A stretch of DNA of 18,458 nt, from assembly GCA_030425745.1 (NCBI GenBank), contig JAUHZW010000015.1, forward strand, positions 1 through 18,458, given 5' to 3'. Made by a program: the position numbers and the translations under genes. Of the stretch, positions 13,434-18,458 are shown one piece after another. The notes under the pieces are model-generated. The model did no database searches, had not been told where the DNA came from, and worked only from the letters and a program-made list of their open reading frames with translations. Numbering within the stretch: the stretch's first letter is position 1; the number at the start of each line of letters is the position of its first letter. Source of the stretch: Actinomycetes bacterium (GTDB taxonomy: Bacteria > Actinomycetota > Actinomycetes > S36-B12).

Positions 13434-14195
13434 GTGGGTCTGAGTGATCTGGTCTACGGCGTCTATGAGCGCCGGCTGTACCAGCAGATCCCTCCGGAAC
13501 GCCGTCCTCGGCACGTCGGCGTCATCCTCGACGGCAACCGTCGCTGGGCGACGATGCAGGGAACGTCGTCGTCTCAGGGACACCGGGCGGGTGCGGCCAA
13601 GATCGTGGAGTTCCTCGGCTGGTGCGACGAGGCCGGTGTCGAGGTCGTCACCCTGTGGCTGCTGTCCACCGACAACCTCAACCGCCCGCCGGCGGAGTTG
13701 GAGGCGCTCGTCGGGATCATCGAGGACACCGTCACCGGACTCGTCGAGCAGGGCCGCTGGCGTCTGCACCCCGTCGGGGCCCTCGACCTGCTGCCGGACC
13801 ACACCGCACGGCTGCTGAAGGAGGCCGAGGAGCTGACCGCCGGCATCGACGGGTCCTTGGTGAACGTGGCCGTGGGCTACGGCGGCCGCCGCGAGGTCGT
13901 CGACGCGGTGCGCTCACTCCTTCAGGAGCATGCGACCCAGGGCACGTCGTTGGACGAGCTGGCGATGCTGCTGGAGCCCGACCACATCGCCGAGCACCTC
14001 TACACCAAGGGGCAGCCTGACCCCGATCTGGTGATCCGCACGTCCGGTGAGCAGCGGCTCTCCGGCTTCCTGATGTGGCAGAGCGCGCACTCGGAGTTCT
14101 ACTTCTGCGAGGCCTACTGGCCGGACTTCCGGCATGTGGACTTCTTGCGTGCCATGCGCGCCTACGCCGACCGCGAGCGGCGCTACGGTTCCTGA
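13434..14195 (+). CDS. uppS: Cis-prenyltransferase (isoprenyl/undecaprenyl diphosphate synthase family)
   Basis: The 253-residue enzyme adds isoprene units in cis to make the polyprenyl diphosphate lipid carrier for cell wall synthesis. The catalytic Asp33 is in VGVILDGNRRWA, followed by GHRAGAAKIVEFLGWC. TLWLLSTDNLNRP is the substrate-pocket segment, and GQPDPDLVIRTSGEQRLSGF with MWQSAHSEFYF is the C-terminal diphosphate-binding signature. The start is GTG 13434, with AGGAG at 13424-13428. Actinobacteria often have two such enzymes, a short-chain and a long-chain form; the product length cannot be told here, so the symbol is a family label. The PIN-PhoH gene follows. Confidence 0.93.
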   Translation: MGLSDLVYGVYERRLYQQIPPERRPRHVGVILDGNRRWATMQGTSSSQGHRAGAAKIVEFLGWCDEAGVEVVTLWLLSTDNLNRPPAELEALVGIIEDTVTGLVEQGRWRLHPVGALDLLPDHTARLLKEAEELTAGIDGSLVNVAVGYGGRREVVDAVRSLLQEHATQGTSLDELAMLLEPDHIAEHLYTKGQPDPDLVIRTSGEQRLSGFLMWQSAHSEFYFCEAYWPDFRHVDFLRAMRAYADRERRYGS

Positions 14196-14243
14196 GCGGT
14201 GCTCCAGACGTTCACGTGAGCGCAACATTCCCCTCGGCGTGGC

Positions 14244-14259
14244 GCCGCGAGCCTGCGGC
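14244..14259 (+). terminator. Short GC-rich hairpin between uppS and phoH
   Basis: GCCGC-N6-GCGGC gives a 5-bp stem in the 157-bp gap. Upstream there is also an 8-bp palindrome TCACGTGA (14212-14219), and downstream a TANNNT box TAGCGT (14270-14275) that could start the phoH transcript. Each is weak alone. Confidence 0.25.
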
Positions 14260-14352
14260 CCGACCGTCCTAGCGTCGTGGTCACGAGGTGATCATCCGAT
14301 CGCCGACAACCGCACCGGGTCACCGGGCTGGTGGCCCTGAGGGAGGCCGCAC

Positions 14353-15663
14353 GTGCCCGACACCCGTGGATCGCAGCGTCGCACCTACGTCCTGGACACC
14401 TCCGTCCTGCTCTCCGATCCCCGGGCGCTGGTCCGGTTCGATGAGCACGACGTCGTGGTCCCGGTCGTCGTGGTCACCGAACTCGAGGCCAAGCGCAGCC
14501 ACCCCGAGCTGGGCTACTACGCCCGGCAGGCGCTGCGACTGCTGGATGACCTCCGGGTGTCGCACGGCCGGCTCGATGAGGCCATGCCGGTCGGCGGTGC
14601 GGGTGGCACCGTCCGGGTCGAGCTCAACCACTCCGACACATCCGTGCTGCCGAACGGGCTGCAGCTCGGCGACAACGACACCCGGATCCTCGCCGTCGCG
14701 CGCAACCTGCAGGCCGACGGGCACAGCGTCGTCCTGGTCAGCAAGGACCTGCCGATGCGCGTCAAGGCCTCCTCGGTGGGCCTCGCTGCGGAGGAGTACC
14801 GCGCCGAGCTCGTCATGGAGACCGGCTACACCGGCATGACCGAGGTCGAGGTCAGTGCTGCAGACGTCGACCGGCTGTACGACGAGCAGGTCACCGAGAT
14901 CTCGGCGGCGATGGACCTGCCGTGCAACACCGGCCTCGTCCTGCTGTCCGAGCGCGGCAGTGCTCTGGGCCGGGTGACCGCTGACAAGCGAGTGCGCCTC
15001 GTGCGCGGCGATCGCGAGGCCTTCGGGATCCACGGCCGCAGTGCGGAGCAGCGCATCGCCCTGGACCTTCTGCTCGACCCGGAGGTCGGCATCGTGTCCC
15101 TGGGCGGCCGAGCCGGCACCGGCAAGAGTGCGCTGGCCCTGTGCGCCGGGCTCGAGGCCGTGCTCGAGCGCCGGCAGCACCGCAAGGTCATCGTGTTCCG
15201 TCCACTGTTCGCCGTCGGCGGTCAGGAGCTCGGCTACCTGCCGGGCACCGAGGCGGAGAAGATGTCGCCGTGGGGTCAGGCCGTGTTCGACACCCTGGGG
15301 GCGGTCACCACCCAGGAGGTCGTCGAGGAGATCGTCGATCGCGGCATGCTCGAGGTGCTTCCCCTGACCCACATCCGAGGGCGCTCCCTGCACGATGCGT
15401 TCGTCATCGTCGACGAGGCGCAGTCCCTGGAGCGCAACGTCCTGCTCACGGTGCTGTCCCGCGTCGGCCGTGACAGTCGGGTCGTGCTGACGCACGACGT
15501 CGGGCAGCGCGACAACCTGCGCGTCGGGCGCCATGACGGAGTCGTCGCCGTGGTGGAGAAACTGAAGGGCCATCCGCTCTTCGCGCACATCACCCTGACC
15601 CGGTCCGAGCGCTCACCGATCGCCGCTCTGGTCACCGAGATGCTCGAGGACATCAGCCTCTGA
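14353..15663 (+). CDS. PIN-domain and PhoH-ATPase fusion protein (PhoH2-type)
   Basis: The 436-residue protein starts with GTG 14353, with GGGAGG 6 nt upstream. Residues 10-140 are a PIN nuclease domain: Asp15 in YVLDTSVLL, Glu43 in VTELEAKRSH, Asp107/109 in LGDNDTRILAVA and Asp132 in LVSKDLPMRVKA supply the expected acidic cluster. Residues ~225-436 are the PhoH ATPase, with Walker A GGRAGTGKSA (251-260) and Walker B FVIVDEAQ (Asp354, Glu355), plus FRPLFAVGGQELGYLPG. Mycobacterial PhoH2 of this architecture is an RNA helicase/ribonuclease, so RNA unwinding and cleavage is the likely activity. The protein is predicted cytoplasmic. I see no small PhoAT-like antitoxin gene immediately upstream. 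Confidence 0.93.
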   Translation: MPDTRGSQRRTYVLDTSVLLSDPRALVRFDEHDVVVPVVVVTELEAKRSHPELGYYARQALRLLDDLRVSHGRLDEAMPVGGAGGTVRVELNHSDTSVLPNGLQLGDNDTRILAVARNLQADGHSVVLVSKDLPMRVKASSVGLAAEEYRAELVMETGYTGMTEVEVSAADVDRLYDEQVTEISAAMDLPCNTGLVLLSERGSALGRVTADKRVRLVRGDREAFGIHGRSAEQRIALDLLLDPEVGIVSLGGRAGTGKSALALCAGLEAVLERRQHRKVIVFRPLFAVGGQELGYLPGTEAEKMSPWGQAVFDTLGAVTTQEVVEEIVDRGMLEVLPLTHIRGRSLHDAFVIVDEAQSLERNVLLTVLSRVGRDSRVVLTHDVGQRDNLRVGRHDGVVAVVEKLKGHPLFAHITLTRSERSPIAALVTEMLEDISL

Positions 15664-15860
15664 CCCTGTGGACAGCCGTGTGAGGTGGGTCACACCAAGC
15701 GTGAGTGCGTCCCTCAGGAAGCGGTGACGGAAGTTCACGTATGTCCGATATGCCGGGGCGTGCTGTGACATGACCCACCTGCGTTCCGCGTGACAATCCC
15801 GTGGGCCTCAGGCACCGTAGTGGGCGGTCCGAATCCCCCGAATCCCTCAGGAGCACCTCC
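15664..15860. promoter_or_regulatory. 197-bp regulatory gap before the transglycosylase-like gene
   Basis: Besides the Crp-type site, this gap holds AGGTGGGTCA (15683-15692) and its exact complement TGACCCACCT (15771-15780), 78 bp apart. It also holds candidate promoter elements around 15740-15752 and a good ribosome binding site AGGAG (15849-15853). I see no ORF or tRNA in it and no recognisable c-di-AMP (ydaO) riboswitch. Confidence 0.45.
15679..15694. promoter_or_regulatory. Perfect Crp/GlxR-type operator
   Basis: TGTGA-GGTGGG-TCACA is an exact match to the TGTGA-N6-TCACA consensus of cAMP-receptor-type regulators; the flanking G and C extend the arms to 6 bp. It lies 167 bp before the start of the secreted transglycosylase-like gene and 15 bp after phoH. 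A candidate -10 box TATGTC (15740-15745) would put it near -65. Since it follows phoH directly it could alternatively be a small hairpin terminator. Confidence 0.6.
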
Positions 15861-16514
15861 ATGCGGCGACGCCTCGGCGCCACCACAGCGGTCGTTGCTG
15901 CCCTGCTCCTCACGGGTCTGGCGGCCCCCGCGCAGGCCGATGAGGTGTTCCACCCCGAGGACACTGCCGTCGCCGCGGACGAGAAGCCCGCTGCGAAGCC
16001 CAAGCCGGCCGCGAAGCCCAAGCCGGCTGCGGAGCCGGAGCCGGCCGGTGATCAGGCCGCCGCTCAGCCCGCTGCCGTCCCGCCGGGACCGCCCGCATCC
16101 GAGGACTCGTCAGACCGTCGTGAGCGCGAACTGGCCTTCGCCCGGGGCAGCCGGATGGCCGCTGATCTCACCGGCTACATGCCCAGCCTCTACACCGGCA
16201 AGTGGTACATGCCCGGCAAGGAGGACGTGCGCCGCTGCATCATGAAGCGCGAGAGCCACGCCAACTACCGGTCGAGCAATGGGACCTACCACGGTGCATA
16301 CCAGATGAGCGCCGCACTGGGCCGTGGCGCGACCTGGATGATGCAGAAGGAAGTCAAGAAGGAGATGGGCGCCGAGGGCTTGGCCATCGTCAAGGCCCTG
16401 CGCAAGCTCACGCCCAACAAGTGGAACCGCTACTGGCAGGACCGCGCCTTCTGGACCATCTGGCGCAACGGTGCCGGCGCCAAGCACTGGCGTGGCGGCG
16501 CCCACAGCTGCTGA
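15861..16514 (+). CDS. Secreted transglycosylase/lysozyme-like cell-wall protein
   Basis: The 217-residue protein has a signal peptide (residues 1-26, MRRRLGATTAVVAALLLTGL then AAPAQA) with cleavage after AQA. It is followed by a Lys/Pro/Ala linker with the repeated unit AAKPKP (about 44-62), typical of proteins that cross the cell wall. The C-terminal domain (~115-217) carries CIMKRESHANYRSSNGTYHG then AYQMS. Glu131 sits where lysozyme-like and Rpf/transglycosylase domains have their catalytic acid, and YHGAYQMS is the matching second motif. Cys126 and Cys217 may form a disulfide. It probably cleaves peptidoglycan glycan strands during growth or resuscitation. ATG 15861 has AGGAG 7 nt upstream. 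It converges with the fumarase gene, 12 bp apart. Confidence 0.87.
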   Translation: MRRRLGATTAVVAALLLTGLAAPAQADEVFHPEDTAVAADEKPAAKPKPAAKPKPAAEPEPAGDQAAAQPAAVPPGPPASEDSSDRRERELAFARGSRMAADLTGYMPSLYTGKWYMPGKEDVRRCIMKRESHANYRSSNGTYHGAYQMSAALGRGATWMMQKEVKKEMGAEGLAIVKALRKLTPNKWNRYWQDRAFWTIWRNGAGAKHWRGGAHSC

Positions 16515-16526
16515 CGCAACCTTCGC

Positions 16527-18107
16527 TCAGCCCTTCGGTGGACCCACCGGGATGTCGACCGTGATCGGTCGCAGCGTCTCCTCGAAGAAGTCGTTTCCCT
16601 TGTCATCGACGACGACGAACGCCGGGAAGTCCTCGACCTCGATCCGCCACACGGCCTCCATGCCCAGCTCAGGGAAGTCGAGCACCTCGACCTTGCGGAT
16701 GTTGTCCTGCGCCAGCCGCGCTGCAGGGCCGCCGATCGAGCCGAGGTAGAAGCCTCCGTTCTCCTGGCAGGCCTTCGTCACCGCATTGCTGCGATTGCCC
16801 TTGGCGAGCATGACGAACGAGCCGCCGGCCTTCTGGAAGCGGTCGACGTAGGAGTCCATGCGGCCTGCCGTGGTCGGCCCGAACGACCCCGAGGCGTAGC
16901 CCTCGGGGGTCTTGGCCGGGCCGGCGTAGTAGACGCAGTGATCCTGCAGGTACTGAGGCATCGGCTCGCCGCGGTCGAGCATCTCCCGGATCCGGGCGTG
17001 GGCCAGATCCCGCGCCACCACCATCGGACCGCTCAGCGAGACACGCGTGCGGATCGGCAGCGTCGCCAGCTGCTCGCGGATCTCGGACATCGGTCGGTTC
17101 AGGTCGATGCGCACCACCTCGTCGTCGAGGTGGTCGTCCGACACCTCCGGGAGGTACTGCGCGGGGTCGGTCTCCAACTGCTCGAGGAAGACGCCGTCGC
17201 GAGTGATCCTGGCCTTGGCCTGACGGTCGGCTGAGCACGACACCGCGATCGCCACCGGGCACGACGCCCCGTGGCGGGGCAGGCGGATCACACGGACGTC
17301 GTGGCAGAAGTACTTGCCGCCGAACTGTGCTCCGATGCCGAAGTCCTGGGTCATCGTCAGGACCTGCTGCTCCATCTCGAGGTCGCGGTAGCCGCGGCCC
17401 TCATCCGAGCCGTGCACCGGAACGGAGTCGTAGTAGCGGGCGCTGGCGTACTTGGCGACCTTGAGGGCGTACTCCGCACTCGTGCCGCCGACGACGATCG
17501 CCAGATGGTAGGGCGGGCACGCCGCGGTACCGATCGCCCGCAGCTTCTCGTCGAGGAAGCGGGTGAACGCCTCGGGATTGAGCAGGGCTGCGGTCTCCTG
17601 GAACAGGTAGCTCTTGTTGGCGCTGCCGCCGCCCTTGGCCATGAACAGGAACTCGTACTGGTTCTCATGCCCCGCGTGAGTGTCCGCGTACAGCTCGATC
17701 TGAGCGGGCAGGTTGCTGCCGGTGTTGCGCTCGGTCCACATGGTCAGCGGTGACATCTGCGAGTAGCGCAGGTTCAGTCGCTGGTAGGCATCGAAGACAC
17801 CGCGGGACAGGTCACGCTCGTCGTCACCGCGGGTCAGCACCTGCTGCCCCCGCTTGCCGGAGATGATCGCGGTGCCGGTGTCCTGGCACATCGGCAGCAC
17901 ACCGCCGGCGGCGACGTTCGCGTTCTTGAGCAGGTCCAGCGCGACGAAGCGGTCGTTGGCGCTGGCCTCGGGATCCTCCAGGATCTGCTGCAGCTGGGCA
18001 AGGTGTCCCGGACGCAGCAGGTGCTGGATGTCGTGGACCGCCTCGTACGCCAGCAGGCGCAGCGCCTCCGGCTCGACCTGCAGGAAGGTGCGGTCGCCCA
18101 GCGTCAC
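16527..18107 (-). CDS. fumA: Class I fumarate hydratase, N-terminus missing
   Basis: The enzyme interconverts fumarate and malate in the TCA cycle using a [4Fe-4S] cluster. The three cluster cysteines are present in GVLPMCQDTGTA, IGTAACPPYHLAIVVGG and GGKYFCHDVRVIRLPRHGAS. ITVDIPVG and YYAGPAKTPEGYASGSFGPT with TAGRMDSYV complete the C-terminal beta domain. Recognisable fumarase begins at about 18122 (TEGVGEVTLGDRTFLQVEPE). The ~30 residues that normally precede it are absent in all three minus frames. The frame stays open to 18350, but that part is antisense to a membrane-protein frame and is not fumarase. GTG 18107 is the first plausible start and lacks a good ribosome binding site, giving 526 residues against the usual ~550. 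Whether the protein is made or active is uncertain. Confidence 0.85.
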   Translation of the reverse strand: MTLGDRTFLQVEPEALRLLAYEAVHDIQHLLRPGHLAQLQQILEDPEASANDRFVALDLLKNANVAAGGVLPMCQDTGTAIISGKRGQQVLTRGDDERDLSRGVFDAYQRLNLRYSQMSPLTMWTERNTGSNLPAQIELYADTHAGHENQYEFLFMAKGGGSANKSYLFQETAALLNPEAFTRFLDEKLRAIGTAACPPYHLAIVVGGTSAEYALKVAKYASARYYDSVPVHGSDEGRGYRDLEMEQQVLTMTQDFGIGAQFGGKYFCHDVRVIRLPRHGASCPVAIAVSCSADRQAKARITRDGVFLEQLETDPAQYLPEVSDDHLDDEVVRIDLNRPMSEIREQLATLPIRTRVSLSGPMVVARDLAHARIREMLDRGEPMPQYLQDHCVYYAGPAKTPEGYASGSFGPTTAGRMDSYVDRFQKAGGSFVMLAKGNRSNAVTKACQENGGFYLGSIGGPAARLAQDNIRKVEVLDFPELGMEAVWRIEVEDFPAFVVVDDKGNDFFEETLRPITVDIPVGPPKG

Positions 18108-18108
18108 C

Positions 18109-18299
18109 TCGCCTACGCCCTCGGTGTCGCGATGCTCAACGGCGTCCCGCTCGGACGCTTCGTCCGCGTCGTGATCCCCTTCGCGCTCATCGCTCGCATC
18201 GAGGGCAAACGGATCCTTGCCGGAGCCGTCCTCATGTTCCTCGCCGCCGGCGCGACCCTCTCTGCCACCCTCCTGGCGGCGGGGATCTTCGGGTTCTAG
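18109..18299 (+). pseudogene. C-terminal fragment of an unidentified membrane protein
   Basis: The plus-strand frame ending in TAG 18297-18299 reads LAYALGVAMLNGVPLGRFVR, then VVIPFALIARIEGKRILAGA and VLMFLAAGATLSATLLAAGI-FGF. This looks like the end of a transporter-type membrane protein with two hydrophobic segments. Left of ~18109 the same frame runs into the antisense of fumarase, so the rest of the gene is missing. The exact boundary cannot be fixed to better than about 15 bp. I cannot name the family. The ordinary codon usage and the terminator-like palindrome after the stop suggest a once-intact gene. Confidence 0.6.
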
Positions 18300-18377
18300 G
18301 AGCTTGATGCAAAAAGTCTCGTCGAGCATCCGGGACGACGAAACGAGCACCGCGGGACTTTTTCATCAAGCTCCTAG
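18296..18377. terminator. 82-bp near-perfect palindrome, probable bidirectional terminator
   Basis: The left arm at 18296-18318 (CTAGGAGCTTGATG, one extra C, AAAAAGTC) and the right arm at 18356-18377 (GACTTTTT, CATCAAGCTCCTAG) pair over 22 bases with a single unpaired C. The A5 and T5 runs flank an inner 37-nt region with further short pairings (CTCGT with ACGAG). The stop codons of the plus-strand fragment (18297-18299) and of the minus-strand gene (18374-18376) lie symmetrically in the outer arms, as expected of a shared terminator between convergent genes. Confidence 0.7.
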
Positions 18378-18457
18378 GGCTTGATCTGCTGCTTCAGCAG
18401 CCCACGGATCTTGGAGCCGTAGGGCGGACGGAGCATCTTGCCGACGTCGATCTTCGC
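18374..18457 (-). CDS. 3' end of an unidentified minus-strand gene
   Basis: The last 27 codons are visible before the window ends: AKIDVGKMLRPPYGSKIRGL, then LKQQIKP and TAG. The segment is basic and the codon usage is that of a real gene. The length is too short to assign a family. It converges on the membrane-protein fragment across the palindrome. Confidence 0.5.
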   Translation of the reverse strand, partial: AKIDVGKMLRPPYGSKIRGLLKQQIKP

Positions 18458-18458
18458 C

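Noticed and set aside
14320..15588. A 422-codon open frame on the minus strand
   Set aside because: It is antisense to the PIN-PhoH gene, which has full catalytic motifs; the minus frame has low-complexity composition.
15664..15860. A c-di-AMP (ydaO) riboswitch before the transglycosylase-like gene
   Set aside because: Actinobacterial cell-wall hydrolases often have one, but I could not find its conserved blocks here; the gap is better explained by the Crp-type site and inverted repeats.
1..18458. CRISPR array, insertion sequence or prophage
   Set aside because: I saw no regularly spaced repeats, transposase, integrase or phage structural gene in any frame. The palindrome at 18296-18377 has no associated transposase in the window.

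Overview
The window is GC-rich (roughly two-thirds G+C or more, my estimate), densely packed chromosomal DNA from a high-GC actinobacterium. The evidence is the strong G/C bias at third codon positions, TANNNT-type -10 boxes placed for leaderless starts, a DrrAB-type exporter, a PIN-PhoH protein, a secreted Rpf/transglycosylase-like protein and an actinobacterial-type class I fumarase. I cannot fix the genus; Microbacteriaceae or Nocardioidaceae-like gene content would both fit.

Layout. 1-878: 3' part of a Na+/Ca2+ exchanger-family protein, followed by a hairpin. 1031-1634: a small toxin-antitoxin-like pair (BrnT-like protein plus ribbon-helix-helix protein) with a near-consensus, AT-rich promoter of its own. 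1649-6120 (minus strand): a tightly coupled seven-gene run, in transcription order DUF2834 membrane protein, VOC protein, a helix-turn-helix protein fused to a molybdate-binding (Mop) domain, modA, modB, modC and ung. Most junctions are ATGA overlaps. The regulator is preceded by an inverted repeat that straddles a candidate -10 box, so molybdate uptake is probably autoregulated from inside this run. 6179-7577 (plus): NfeD and an SPFH/stomatin-like protein, a known functional partnership at membranes. 7546-8265 (minus): an AlkD-like DNA alkylation repair protein that overlaps the SPFH gene tail to tail. 8292-10053 (plus): a DrrAB-like ABC exporter whose ATPase gene has a damaged 3' end. 10079-10757: two DUF202 membrane proteins. 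10861-11235: a small Cys/His protein. 11352-15663: a YyaL-type thioredoxin-domain protein, a cis-prenyltransferase and a PIN-PhoH ATPase. 15861-16514: a secreted transglycosylase-like protein whose upstream region holds a perfect TGTGA-N6-TCACA (Crp/GlxR-type) site. 16527 to about 18107 (minus): class I fumarate hydratase lacking its normal N-terminus.

The right end is unusual. Where the first ~30 codons of the fumarase should be, the opposite strand instead encodes the C-terminal end of an unrelated membrane protein. This is followed by an 82-bp near-perfect palindrome holding that protein's stop codon and the stop codon of a minus-strand gene leaving the window. This looks like a rearrangement breakpoint (or an assembly join) rather than normal gene order.

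I found no tRNA, rRNA, CRISPR array, transposase or prophage gene. The most interesting items are the HTH-Mop regulator with its operator, the promoter/operator of the toxin-antitoxin pair (which relocates the toxin start), the Crp-type site before the cell-wall enzyme, the broken drrA 3' end and the fumarase breakpoint with its palindrome.
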